NCBI GenBank assembly: GCA_951812925.1
Contig: OX638368.1
Location: 115,839,309 to 115,903,308 of the forward strand
Direction of reading: 5' to 3'
Origin: Calliopum simillimum
Lineage: Eukaryota; Arthropoda; Insecta; Diptera; Lauxaniidae
Length of the DNA: 64,000 nucleotides
Below are positions 11,920-23,763 of the stretch, one piece after another. The notes under the pieces were generated by a model. The model was not told where the DNA came from. It saw nothing but the letters and a program-made list of their open reading frames with translations, and ran no database searches. The position numbers and the translations under genes are program-made. Position 1 is the first letter of the stretch; each line of letters starts with the position of its first letter.

Positions 11920-12600
11920 GGAATTGTATGTAGGTATGTATTCTCCTTTAACTCCTAGGAGGAGCATAGGGCCAAAATTTGTGGAGTTCTCTTATGGCTT
12001 GGTGTATTTTGCCTGGTTCATTAAGAGTTCGGACATTCTAAGAGCCGATGCGTGTTCGAGTTTTCATCGAAAGGATTTTAAAATTTTGACGAACCATATT
12101 GGTTTCAGTTATAGGAGAATCATTCCTAACTATGCATGTTTCTTGCACCGATGTGCATGCTGCCGAGGCTGATGGATTAGCCACAATCTGGTAGGCACCA
12201 CTTGGAGAGTTGTTTTCCATCGTTTTTCGAACCATGCTTCATTAGTATAATCTTCTCTGCAATGCCCCACGCAGTAAGATATAAGCTTAAAGCTGGATCT
12301 GGCAAGCGCTATAACTATAATGGCCAAATTCACTTTCAATTTCAGCCGTCCAATCTGGAACAGACGCTGACCTGGGAGCCGCCCACTCTGGGTCAGACGC
12401 TTCAGGATTTCGACAAGATGCTTATTTTAAGGCGGCATCGACTCGCCTTGTCAGTGCCAGTTACGGGTCTTGTGGGTTTTTCTTTCGAGGCGCAACGCTG
12501 TCCATCGCTACACCCTTCCACACCCTGGCTGGTCACCCGCTTTTAGTCGCCTTTTACGACAGGCATGCTTACCTCGGGCATATTCTGACCCCTTACCCAT
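11920..12600 (-). pseudogene. Decayed non-LTR retrotransposon 5' fragment (leader plus start of endonuclease)
   Basis: On the minus strand, a GC-richer leader at about 12600-12350 contains 'gtcgtaaaaggcgactaaaag'-like text. It is followed near 12050-11990 by RIGS*NVRTLNEPGK, the opening of a LINE apurinic-like endonuclease (usually G-S-W-N-V-R-T-L), here with the Trp codon changed to TAG. Codons remain readable for about 60 residues before it. No RT follows, so this is a truncated, inactive copy. Clade not determined. Confidence 0.65.
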
Positions 12601-15600
12601 TGGCGTAATATAGAAATTGGTGTAATACCATTTTTTAATGGCATTAAATAGGCATAGTATTCCTTATCAAACTATGTTTTTAAAATTTTCCGAGTAGACA
12701 CTTACTTTCCGAGTTATATACCTTTGAAACAGTTTTCCATTAAAAATATAATTTAGTCCTTTGTATAGCGGTCGTGATGTGATTTGTTTAAAAAGCCATA
12801 GCTCGGAAAGTTAAGACCCAAATTGAAAACTTTAAAAGCTTTACGAAACCATTAAAAAAAATGGAATTACACCTTTTTCGAAACAGCCCGAAAACAGCGC
12901 TTTTTGCAAATTCAAGCAGGGATATCTCAAGAATCTGCTGATGTATGAGCTACTCCGACCTCGAATTCGGATTCAGCGTCTAAAAGTAAATAATAGTACA
13001 AATGTGTAGTCAACAGTTCATTCTATTTCTTTCATTTAAAGCTGGTCCATAAATGCAATGTTTCAAAATGTGAAAAAGTATGTTAAAGGGATTAATTTCG
13101 TTCAATGACAGTATAATTAAAATGGGCTTTGAACCATAATCGATATAACTTTTATACTACAAAAATCAAAAATATTTTTTTTTTCTTGATAAAAAAACAA
13201 TTTTTTCGCGAACGTCTTAAATTGTGAAAATTATAATAAGATTACACTAAATTTTCCTATTTTGTTTGTTTTATTGCCATGTGAAACTTAAATTAAGTCA
13301 AATTTCTTTCACAGCCTTTCTTTCGCCAATTTTGTACAGCCATTACTTTGCTGCGAGATTAATTACGATGCGTGCGTGCACGCAAACATAAAGGTTGCGT
13401 TTTTATCATGTACAAGGGTTGAGAATTTATTTAACTTAGTAGAATTTAATATTTGCTTTAAGTATTAAATTTAATAAAAGTTGCTGCAATTTTCACAAAA
13501 TCGTTTGTTCATGAAAAAAAAAAAAAAACACTCTAAAAATATTTATATATTTTCGAAATCTGCGTATTAGACTCTATCTTGTGTCAAAATTTGGTATCTT
13601 TAGCTTGAAATTTGAAGGGCTGGGAGCAATTTTTGGAGTTACAGCCTAAGTATATTTTAGTTAGGTCTCCATGCAAAAACTTGGCAACTTAAGTTGATAA
13701 CTTATACACGGGACAAAAATGACAAATTGCGTTGGTAACTTGACTTACAAAGTTATTAGTTAATTTTTCTTTAAAAATCAGTGGTTGTAAGTCCTACATA
13801 CCAACGTAATGTCCGTAGAATATTTTTTAATGATAGTTGGCAAGTTAAGTTACCAACTTGCTGAAACAGAATATAAGTTGTAACTAGAGTTGCGACTCAT
13901 ATGTATTCATTTTTATCCAAATTAAAAGTTGAAATTGTTAATATCTCTGTTAATCAATTTGGAATAGTGACAACAATTTAATAGTCGAGAAACCTTTATT
14001 TGGACTACAGATTTCCAAAGTATTTACTCAATTTTTGTTTTTGGTTTTCTTGTTTTAACGAAAACAATACAAAAATGACCATGACCATAACTAAAAACTA
14101 CGGTTTTCGAGTACCAACTTTTACGTTGGACGTATCGATATTTTTTCTAAAATTAATTTAAATTAGCAAACGACTGATAAAATTAATTAAAAGGCAAAAT
14201 GAACAAATTAAAACACTTTAACGATCAATATGGAAAACAACAATGATGAACGATCATTACGTTGACTTTGCTGTGCCAAACAAATAAATCGAAAACGCAG
14301 CCGATACAAATGATTCGAGACACCGACTGAGAAATGCTATAAATTATCGTTTTTGGGTTTGACCGAAATTTGTGTGTTTTCATATACAAAGCGCTGAGAG
14401 AAAAATTCGTGTGTGACATCCAGTTCAATTGGTGTTAATTAAATCCACACAAAAAAAACTAAAGCGAATGAATGCAAATCAAACAAAAAAAAAAAAAAAC
14501 TTGAAAATGCCCTACAATTAAAAAGAGAGGGAACTCAGTGGTGATATCTACAAAATAAACAGTTTCAATTACAGATACAAGCAAAGATATGAAAATATTT
14601 TATAGATACATATCACATAATTGTAGAAAATGCTGGCTAAGCGCACAGTTTGCTAGAGAACAAAAAACAAGAAAGAAAGCGTTTTTCTTTAAAGAAAGCA
14701 GCGCAGACTCTCAGTTACTTCTGCATCTCTTAGATTTTTTATTTAGCAAGATATGACGTTTGCGTTTTTTTGGTTCGATTGGATTAAAGTTACTAAAAAA
14801 AAACACTGCTAACGCAAGTGCTAGAGCGGCGCAGTACAATTGCGCTCCGTTGATTGTCTTAGACGAAGGCAAAGCAATAAATTACTTCAATTCTTCATTG
14901 CGACATTTCGACATTTGTTGTTGTTTTTTATTGTTGTTGTTGCTTTTTGCCATTGAATTTTTTTGAAATGGGAAAATTTGGAATTTTTTTTTTTTAATTT
15001 CTTTTTAAATAAGAGTGAAATTTCCTTTGTTGCGCATTTTTTTCCGTTTAAAATTTTTGGTTCACTGATCTTGCTATGATCTTTTTCTTTTTTGTATTTC
15101 GATTGTTGTTTGCTTAATAATTAAACCGCATTACGAATTATCATTTTTTTCTGTTTTATAAAAGACTTTTGCATAAAATTATTTTTTATTCACATTTTTC
15201 ATAAACAAAAATGTCGCTACCTTTAAATAATTCAATTAAAATCGACATTTGAAAAGGGTTTGTTTGATATGTATGACACTTTCTTGTGACTTAGACAAAG
15301 TAGCTTTCTTCTTTTAAAGGTGTTATTTCATTATATCGTATATAAAATTATTTTTTTTAAATATTTCGAAGTACTTATGGTTTGGATTTTAAGGGTTAAG
15401 TCTTACATTTAAAACCCAAAAAAAAAAAAAAAAAATCAATGTATCACAACGTCCCTATACAAGAGAAAATAATAAGTCAAATTTTCAAGTTTTGAGATAT
15501 TCTATATTCAGAAACTTCAATTTTGTTTTTTGTTTTGTTTTGCTTTTAGATTTATGATTAAAATAACCACTTTTTAACATAGATATAGTTAAATGGATCT

Positions 15601-16045
15601 TATCAAACTAAAGACTATATTATTTTGGACCAAAAACACCAAATAATTCATACTCGGGAAAACTGACTAAGTACTTTTCACTTGTATAGGAGCGATGTTT
15701 TGGTAGGGGCTAATACCCTATTTGAGTAAAGATTTTAAAACATTTTTTTCAAAAATTCCATTTAAAAATTTGGCGTTACGTCTTTGGACAAAAAATGGGT
15801 ATTCAAAGAATTATTTGAATTTCTCCAAACTATTTTAACTTCATCAGCATTATACTAGCAGTAATATCATTATTGACGCTTTCTTAATGTCATTATTGTC
15901 CCTTTTCGAATAACACAAGCTTCATATTATTTCTCACAATGAGTTCGGAAAATCTTTTTGTAATTCTTGATGTCAAAATTTGTCAATTATCAATTTTTAC
16001 GGGGTAGAGGTTCGTTAGACCGCTCTTATTGGTACTAGAATAGCC
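12601..16045. other. Repeat fragments and noncoding DNA
   Basis: 12640-12980 resembles other dispersed AT-rich fragments ('gatatctcaagaatc ... gaattcggattcagc'). At 13680-13870 phrases such as 'aacttaagtt' and 'aagttaccaactt' recur in both orientations. 14160-15240 looks like unique host DNA with TTGTTG microsatellites (about 14915-14940) and could hold regulatory elements. No coding or RNA gene was seen. Confidence 0.4.
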
Positions 16046-16445
16046 CAATGGTCAAAATTTGACCACAAATGTATTAAATAATTTTGGTACTTTTTGGAAA
16101 GTTTTAGTACCTTTTTTGCTATTTAGTACAAAATAGAAAAGCTCATTTATCAGCTTTGTTACAATGACAAATATGAAACGAAAACAAAACAAAAAACATG
16201 AAGTTATTATCAGTCAGCTTTTTGTCTTTCACTTTGTGTTGTATCCTCTTTTCAGCTCTGTGTGACCGCTTGTTTTGCCGTTTTTAATATTGGGAAATTT
16301 GCATCAAATTTTACCTGGTTCAATGGCAAAATATTAAAATAATTTGAACTTTGTGCGCATGCCTTTCTAATTGTGTATAATTCTTGTTTAGTAAAAAAGG
16401 TAGGACAAATCTTTATCTTGCGTATTAATATATAGATTTTTAATT
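16046..16445. repeat. Copy A of a dispersed ~400-bp element
   Basis: Shares its whole length with 56620-57022. It starts at 'ggtcaaaatttgaccacaaat', passes 'agttttagtac', 'aaatagaaaagctca' and 'acaatgacaaat(a/g)tgaaacg', and ends at 'gcgtattaatatatagatt'. Both copies stop at that same terminal phrase, suggesting a defined 3' end. No coding capacity. Confidence 0.8.
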
Positions 16446-16625
16446 TGATAATCGACCTCAAATCAGTTGTAAAATGTTCAGTACAGGTCTAAGCTTTGAA
16501 TTCCACCTTAAACTGAAAACCGGTAAAATTGACCACATCTCTTAATTTTAGTTGTACTGCTAAATTTTGTGAGTGAAGATAAAGTACCTTTTCTACTGAA
16601 AGGTCACATATGATAAGTTCGTTTT
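16445..16625 (+). repeat. Dispersed repeat fragment, inverted copy at 19090-19200
   Basis: 'gacctcaaatcagttgtaa ... ttgtactgctaaattttgtgagtg.ag' matches the reverse complement of about 19200-19090, including the following 'tactgaaaggtcac' region. This shows a shared mobile or duplicated sequence rather than host-specific DNA. Confidence 0.65.
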
Positions 16626-18785
16626 TTGGAATACGGGTTTTCGTCGCCTGTTCAGCTCTCAGTAAGGTATAGGTGCTCGGAAAATCATATATCTATACGC
16701 CTTTAGGTTCCCTAGATAAAAGTCATGAAAAAGTATCATATGTCATAGCCAAAGTTTTTGAAAGATGGCTTAGCAAATTTCCTTGTCTTGACTTACAGCG
16801 CCACCTTTTATTCCTTGTATGGTTTATTGCTTTAAAAGTGACAATTTATAATACGTCGGACTTATCGTGAAATCCCATGCTCAATACAAGCACTTCAATA
16901 GTAGGAAAAGCATGATGCCTTCCAGGTATGTTACACTGCTACCTCTAGAATTCATTACCTATATATTTTGCTTCATAGTAAGTAAAACCATCACTAAATC
17001 TAGAAATGTCTTTTGCCTGGTTACACTCGCCTAGAATGTAGTAGTGATCATGCAAATATTGAGAGAGCTAAGAAAGAAATTGGAAGAGAATTGAGGATAG
17101 TGGAACCTAAGGACTGATATTAAGTTGCTCCCATGGTCATAGCAAAATAGTTTGTGGTAACCCAATTGTTACGTCAGGTTTTTTTAAATATTATTGGAAA
17201 CCAATTTAATGGAAAAAAAGATATTAATGTTGAATGATTGAAAATAAAATGGCTAAGATTATCAAAAACTTTCTGAGGAATTAAATACAAATACGTCCCA
17301 TTTATGTTCTTGGATCTAAGGTCCCAAAAATAGGATGATCACTTTCCGCAAGTTTTATTAAAGTTCCTTGGTCATATACTGGCCCTCATCCTGTTAATTC
17401 CTTTGTAAAACAAAGATCTGCTGACTCTGTTGCCTCTCATTGGCAAGAATTCTCACAGCTGCTATGTATACTTGCAAACATCCTACGAAGCCCCTGAATT
17501 TGATGAAGTTAATGACTATTAAGTCCTGATTTTTTCCAACAAAGTAAAGTCCAAATTTTTCTCCTGAAAAATCCGAAATATGCGATCTTTTTATAGAACT
17601 GTGCCCAAAAACGAGAAAACTGTATAAAAATGACGCTGCAGTGATTTATATACTTTTTTCAATTCACTATATTTTGGACAAAAAAGTGGGTTCTGAAAGA
17701 AAATACCAGTTCTTTCAATTACTATACGGCCGGTTACATATAAGAATTAATTGCTAAAGATTAGCCTGTTTTGTTATATTACCTTAAAATTAAGAAAAAC
17801 GGTGTTTTTTCACTTTTTGGCTAAGAAATCTCGAAAACCTGAAAAGAGTACTGCAATTTTGCTATCGTATTCAGACTCGACTTACTTCAGAAATGACTAT
17901 TCCTATTAAATTAAGTACCCCATATATACCTTGAAAACTGATTTTATCAAAATAGAATTGAACATATGAAACTGTTCATATGGTACATATATATTTTTAT
18001 TACATTTCTAAAAGAGGCCTTATTTTTTACATATATTTAACATTACAAAAGACTGATTTAACAATTCTAAAATATTCTGAGCATGCGCAGCCATTGCCGT
18101 TTAACACTAATACAAGCAAATAAGCAAACAAACAAGCAAATGGCACCATATCAACAGCAACAACAACAGCAACATAAATCCCCGAAAGAGAAACCCATTA
18201 AAAAGTCATAAAAATTTGTAAGCACCTCATAAAAATAGTCATAAATAATAATTCTCGCATGCTACTTTTACACACATTTCCCATGTTGTTTTACTTGTTG
18301 TTGTTGTGGTTGTGATTATTGTGTTTGTAATTTTCATATTTGGAAAGAAACAGAAAAAAACTGCATGCTTTCTTTCTTACTTGCACTCATGATGATGATG
18401 ATGACATCTTTATGAATTTTCAATTTTTATGATTTTTGCGCCATTGTTTCGTGTTTCTGTCTCATGAATATTTTGTTGCATCCCTATTTGATTTTAATTT
18501 TGAGAGTTTTTTTTTTAGGGTGATCCTTTCCAGTTTTTGGTTATAGCTGGAAATTTCTTTGATATAATTATCTTTTCCTGATCTTGATGAGAACCGAAGA
18601 TTTATAGATCGAAAGAAACATATGCGGACAAAGTTATGATAAAAATCAGTAGGATTTAGTTTTCAACAATCAGTAGACTATTGAAATCAGAGCTCTCTTA
18701 ACTGCTAATATAAGCAACAAAAACCAAGACTTAAGCTTAGACATTACAAAATTGGTCGATATCGGACACCATGTGATCAGCCCCA
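16626..18785. other. Noncoding; possible host regulatory stretch at 18050-18480
   Basis: 16630-18000 is AT-rich without recognisable coding; 17820-17960 contains the 'ctcgaaaacc' dispersed family. 18050-18480 looks unique: (CAA)n microsatellite, several cataaa/tttatg motifs (about 18205, 18228, 18240, 18412, 18428) and a GATGATGATGATGA run. It is the kind of low-repeat sequence in which Hox enhancers sit, but there is no direct proof. Confidence 0.35.
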
Positions 18786-19085
18786 TAATATTCAGATTAC
18801 ATTTACTCATTTACTACGTAGTCTTCTTTCAGCTCAGTACATTTAGTAAAGCGTTTTTCCAATTTTCCTTCCAAGTATAAGGTTATCTCAAGACTTTCAA
18901 AATAGGCGCTTGTTTCAGTAATGACATCCTAATTCGATCAAAATCTCTAACCACCCAGCCATCTCTTTAGATTTGAATACAGGAAAAAGTCGCAAGAGGC
19001 TAAATCTGGATGGGGTAGCAGTTCGTAGCCCAATTCATGGACTTTTGCTATGACACCCTCCCAAGGTCTTGGTAAACAGTACTTT
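18786..19085 (-). pseudogene. mariner (Tc1/mariner) transposase C-terminal remnant
   Basis: Minus-strand translation at about 19060-18960 gives LGYELLPHPDLASCDFFLYSNLKRWLGG. This is the mariner C-terminal region around the third catalytic Asp (family form LPHPPYSPDLAPSD), with several residues deleted. The downstream text, in shifted frames, ends with KRFTKCTELKEDYV, as mariner proteins do. Stops and frameshifts are present. No terminal repeats were found, and the N-terminal part is missing. Confidence 0.8.
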
Positions 19086-19089
19086 TTTC

Positions 19090-19200
19090 TTCACCAAATT
19101 TGACCGTCCAGTGGAAAACGTATCTCATCTCCACTCAGAAAATTTAGCAGTACAGCCAAAAATAACCGGTTACAACTGATTTGAGGCCGATAATCAAATT
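19090..19200 (-). repeat. Inverted copy of the 16445-16625 repeat
   Basis: Reverse complement reads 'gcctcaaatcagttgtaa' then 'tgtactgctaaattttctgagtgg', matching 16455-16580. It directly abuts the mariner remnant. Confidence 0.65.
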
Positions 19201-19244
19201 ACAAATACCAATAAAAGCGGACTTATCGAACCTTTACCCTGTAA

Positions 19245-19445
19245 AAATTTAGTTAATTTTGATGTATTTGACGATGCTTTCAATAGTCTTATAATTGCTC
19301 TATCATGTATAGTTTTTGAGATATCCTAGCTTAAAAGAAAAACAAAACGATTTGAAGGATTAAGATATCTCAAAAACCATACACGATAGAACATTTGTGA
19401 GACCGGATTCGGATTCAGCATCGTTAAGTACATCAAAATTTACTA
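19245..19445. repeat. Inverted repeat of the 'ATCTCAAAAACCATA' family
   Basis: Left 'aattttgatgtatttgacgatgct...tctatcatgtatagtttttgagatatc' is mirrored by right 'gatatctcaaaaaccatacacgataga...agcatcgttaagtacatcaaaatt'. Arms are about 90 bases. The right arm is homologous to bases 1-110 of the window. Confidence 0.75.
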
Positions 19446-21374
19446 GTTTTAATTTGGTTTGATGTGTTTATTCCAAAAATACCGTTTTTCGACCCGTTTT
19501 GAGGGCAGGGAACCACTTTTCGATGTGAGAAATTATTGCATTTTGTTGCCTACACTATAAGGTATTGTATAAAAAAAGAAAATCAGGGCTTCTGCTTACT
19601 TTTAATCATACTCCGTTTCGGAGAACTGTGAAGGGACAACATCCCAGAATATTTGAAATATAGTAAAGATTTAAAATGTTATAACTTTGAAACTAATTGA
19701 GCTGGAAAGACTTTTGAAACAACAAAATATTCAACAGACACACCGCTTTACATAAAAGAAACAACAAATTCATAAATTTACCACAATTTAACATAAATTT
19801 GAATAAAATACCAAACGCAAATTTGTATTAAGTATACTTTCGATTTTAAATTTTTTTTTTTTCAAAAAAACACACTCAAATATATTGCTTCAAGAAAGGT
19901 CACCCTAACGTAAAACCCCTGGAGCCATTTTAAGCAATATGTGCAGGACTTGTATTTTTATTTCTTTTTTGCGGTTATCCTTTTTTAATGACTTTTAAGT
20001 CAAAAAGAAGGTTATATTGTGTTGTGCATGGTATTTTTGTTATTGTTGTTTTTTGTTTACGAGTATATAATACCGCCTCGTAAATATCTACAATTTATGA
20101 AAAATCATAATTATCAGGTTTTTAAGAGTTTTTAATTGTTACTTTTGTCAGTTGTACGAGGACTACGTACGTGGTCTTCTTTTTAGGGGTCAACCACAAT
20201 TTGTACGGTGCCGGCGCAGCGCGTGAATGGTTGACACTTTTATGGTTTATGGGTTTTTTTTTTTTTTTTGATGTACATAAACATGGTTTTAATTTACAAT
20301 AACAAAGTTATTGTTGCGATTTGTTCATTATCTTGAACACTCACTTGAATGAATCTTGTAAACTAAACAAGTGTTGTCGCGCGTGTCAAAAATTTTTACA
20401 CAAAACGAAGTTTTCTATGATTTATGATTGTGGAATTGTAATTCTATGTTTTTGTTGTTTTTATTGTAGGATTTTTTTTTCTTTCTGTTGACTCATTGTG
20501 ACATATTGCATTTGTTGTAAAATATTTTACAATGTCATTGGTCAATGTAGCTAAAAGTAATGGCTTTTTGTTTTTACCTTTAGTATTTTTTTTATATGAA
20601 TACTTTGAGTATATATCGTATATATGAAATGAAATGTTTTTCATATTTTGTCATCGACTTGTGTGGTGTTGGTGATTGCATGTCATTTTGTTTTTACTTG
20701 GATTTTTTTTCCTGAACTCTGAGTTTTGAATGATTTGTTAATAAAGAATTTAATAGTTATAATAAAATTAAAATGACAATAATGCATTGAATGACAATTA
20801 GTTTAGATCTGTTCTATGTACGTGGAATACCTCTGCGAATGCGCATTACATCAAATGATTAATGTACTTCTTGCTTAAACGTGTCATTTCTCTCTAATTG
20901 AGTGCTCTCATCGCAATATGGTAGCATCAGCATAGTCAGTGTTTATCATCATCAACACTTCGACATCAATTTAAGTTGAGCCTGAGGTCGTGATTAATTA
21001 CTAAAGGTGTTTTTCCACAAGAAATTCAATTCATGCTATGTGAAAAAGCCTTTTTTGACATCTTTAATTAGTTTGGAATTATTCAATTAGAGAACTTTGC
21101 ATAATGTTTGATTTCATTAACAAAAATAACTGGAATGATGAAGTGAAAGTAATTTTCTTTAGAATTTGAATTTCAGTCGGGAAAAACTCAAGAAATAATT
21201 CGCAAAAATTTAAGTTAATTAATTGATGGGATGATTTAGTATATGAGGTAATTTCTGTCTTTTTAAAAAGTCAAGTTGCTGATACGTATTTTATTTTTGA
21301 CGTTTAACGATGTTTGCTACATTACCTGTTGTGTTAAAAGTATAACAGAAACATTCAACTTCCAAACCTCAGGC
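19446..21374. other. Noncoding; low-repeat stretch 19920-21150
   Basis: No gene seen. 19920-21150 contains few repeats and mixed composition: 'gtgccggcgcagcgcgtgaatgg' near 20210, TTTATGG twice near 20245, a CATCATCATCAA stretch near 20945 and TAATTA cores near 20995. It looks like host DNA and is a candidate regulatory interval. This is inference from composition only. Confidence 0.35.
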
Positions 21375-21662
21375 AGAAGTAGGGTGGGTAGAAATCAATA
21401 GAACACCGAAAAATTTAAAAATTCTGGGACTATTCTGAAAAATTTTTTCATTCGCCACTTTTCGAAATTTGCAAAACTAATGGAAGTTATTTGATTTAAA
21501 AGTGAACCAATAGTTGTATGCCGTAGACGCCCAAAGTTTCTTCACTCAGCATTTTCAATAATTTGATTTTTTCGAATTTCGAAAATGGCAAAGGAGAAAG
21601 TTGTTCAGAATAGTCCCAAGAATCTTAAACTTTTCGGTGTTTTTTTGATTTCTAACCGTATG
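21375..21662. mobile_element. Foldback MITE of a TA-type 'GGGTAGAAATCA' family, copy 1
   Basis: Left end 'gggtgggtagaaatcaatag' is mirrored by right '...ttgatttctaacc' near 21658. Internally, 'ctgggactattctgaa' pairs with 'ttcagaatagtcccaag'. Homologous copies lie at 33212-33609 and, as one arm, from about 42311. Non-autonomous. Confidence 0.75.
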
Positions 21663-21684
21663 AGATTTCATCAACCTATCATCC

Positions 21685-21692
21685 CAACTTTT
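21685..21692. repeat. Left 8-bp target-site duplication of the composite hAT
   Basis: CAACTTTT immediately before the left terminal repeat, identical to 29696-29703. Confidence 0.88.
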
Positions 21693-22006
21693 CATTGGCG
21701 GATCCAGGGGGGGGCGATGGGGGCGATCGCCCCCCCCTCTCAAACCAAGTGGTTGCATTTTTTTTAAAATTTTATGTAAAGATTTCGAAAACATTCTGTT
21801 TTTTTTTTAAATGTATAATAATATAATATAATAAAACAGATTATTATATATTTAAATAAGATAGAAATATTAAATATTAATAAATATGAATTAGTAATTT
21901 ACTATAAAATAATATTTATTGTATTTACAGTAAAATATCTACTTGCTAATTTGGCTTCAAAATATTTGTCATGTAATTTGCCTTTCAATAGCTTACATTC
22001 ACATGT

Positions 22007-22669
22007 CGATACCTTAGAGCGCTATAGTCCTATCTCCATTTTTCCAATTGTTGGGAAATGCAAAAAGAAGATTTCAAACAGTGGTTATTTAGGATTGGCT
22101 GCTATTTTGATATAAAGATACATGCAATATTTTTACCTATAGTATATTTTAACATAATTTAATGTTTTTAACCAATTTAATTAATTTTTAACGAAATCCC
22201 AGCCAATTTAGAGTATGTCATTACTTTTGCCTTTATATAGAATTCCACTTATATTAAAAAAAAAGACGTATTTAGTACATTTTTTGAATTTTTCCACTAA
22301 AATGTCGTAAAAAGTCATGAAACGCGTAGAAAACACGAAAAAACGAATTTTTTTTTTTTTTTGAATTTTTGGTTCCAACAAACAAGAGTTCAGCCTTGGG
22401 TGTAACCAAATTTGTTAACTAAAATATCGCAAAAAGTCATGAAACGCGAAGAAAACGCGAAAAAACGAAGATTTTTTTTTTAAAATGTGATTTATTTGAA
22501 TACTGTTGGAGATAGGATTTTTCTTAATTATCGAATATTTTGGTATTTTAGTGGTATTTTGACATCAGACAGTTTTCCACACGGTAAAGAAGCCCACAAT
22601 GATGCCATAACTGCAAAAATCTCAAAATCGCAAAAAGTGGAGATAGGATTATAGCGCTCTAAGGTATCG
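22007..22669. mobile_element. Inverted-repeat element with TIR CGATACCTTAGAGCGCTAT
   Basis: Termini 'cgataccttagagcgctat' and 'atagcgctctaaggtatcg' pair; the repeat continues inward through 'cctatctcc' / 'ggagatagg' for about 31 bases. The interior has a direct duplication of about 120 bases ('aaaagtcatgaaacgcg...aaaacgaa', at about 22310 and 22432). Related sequence occurs at 53560-53700. No coding capacity; target duplication unclear. Its right end almost touches the 22676 palindrome. Confidence 0.75.
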
Positions 22670-22808
22670 ATGTGGTGTACACTAGACTGCTTCATAATTT
22701 TTTTTTTGCTTCCGATTTGCTTTCCAACAAGTTTTTTTGTTAAAACAATAGAAACTAAAAATTCTGGTGCAAGGAGAGCCTATAATATTAATATTTACTG
22801 GTGGCGCA

Positions 22809-23702
22809 CAGTGCTGTCGTTGACACTTCAATTGAAGTGTTTTGCTCCTTTTTTATCAAAAACACTTCGCCACTTCCCCTTTCATAAAATCACTTCACTT
22901 TTTCTTAAATACAAAATTTGTTTATTCTTTTTATGAGAGTTCAGAAACATACTTTTTTGTATGCTCGAAGCCTGCCCTGACTGAAAAGTAATTTGTTTTT
23001 TCAATATATCAAGCGAACAAAGCAAAATTTCAATATACTTCACAGGAAAATTTTTGTAGAGAATTAAATTTGCCATCGAAATAGTTTATAGACCAAAAAA
23101 AGAAAGCAAAAATTTCGATTTCTTGTGATCAGAGATAGGTAAAGATATAGCAGAATATCATTAAAGTAGATAAAATTTTCTTTAAAGCGCTTCATTATAA
23201 AATTTTTAGGTGAAAAATTGGCCGAAATATGGCTGCTATAACATATAGAATCATTCAAAGAATACGTTAAATTTTTGGGTACATTTTGTAATTTTTAAAA
23301 ATTGGTAAAAAAAAAATTTAAAAAAGTTCCAAAAAATTCTGAAAAAAATTCACTCGTATTTCTTGGACTATTCTAAGCATTTTATGCTTTATACACTTTT
23401 TTCATTGTTTTGAGTAAAAACCGGTTTTTCGACCGCATAAACAAAATTTCTATGTTCGAGTGGCCGGCCATATTTCGGTAAATTTTTGACCTAAGAAATT
23501 TTTTATTTATTTTTTTCATATTTTTTTAAAATATATTTTCAAATTTTGTTACGTGTAGCATAGAAATGAATGCATTGAATAAATAAAATTGTGATTTTTG
23601 TGTTCACTTCGCTAATACTTCACTTTTTCAGAATTTTACTTCGCAACACTTCACTTTTTACAAAATTTCACTTCGCTCAAACTTTTCAAAACGACAGCAC
23701 TG
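22809..23702. mobile_element. Non-autonomous hAT-like element nested in the palindrome's left arm
   Basis: Ends CAGTGCTGTCGTT at 22809 and AACGACAGCACTG at 23702. Flanking octamer GTGGCGCA is identical at 22801-22808 and 23703-23710. Sub-terminal regions contain many 'acttcac/cacttc' motifs, as is usual for hAT ends. The palindrome's right arm carries the uninterrupted site 'gatgcgccaccagt' near 26260. The interior contains AT-rich sequence only. Confidence 0.9.
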
Positions 23703-23763
23703 GTGGCGCATCGTATTTCTCTGTTTTAAGTTTGAAAAAGTACTCTTCTAAACACTTTTGTAC

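Noticed and set aside
12202..12546. 114-codon plus-strand frame
   Set aside because: Lies antisense to the LINE leader, which explains its openness and GC content.
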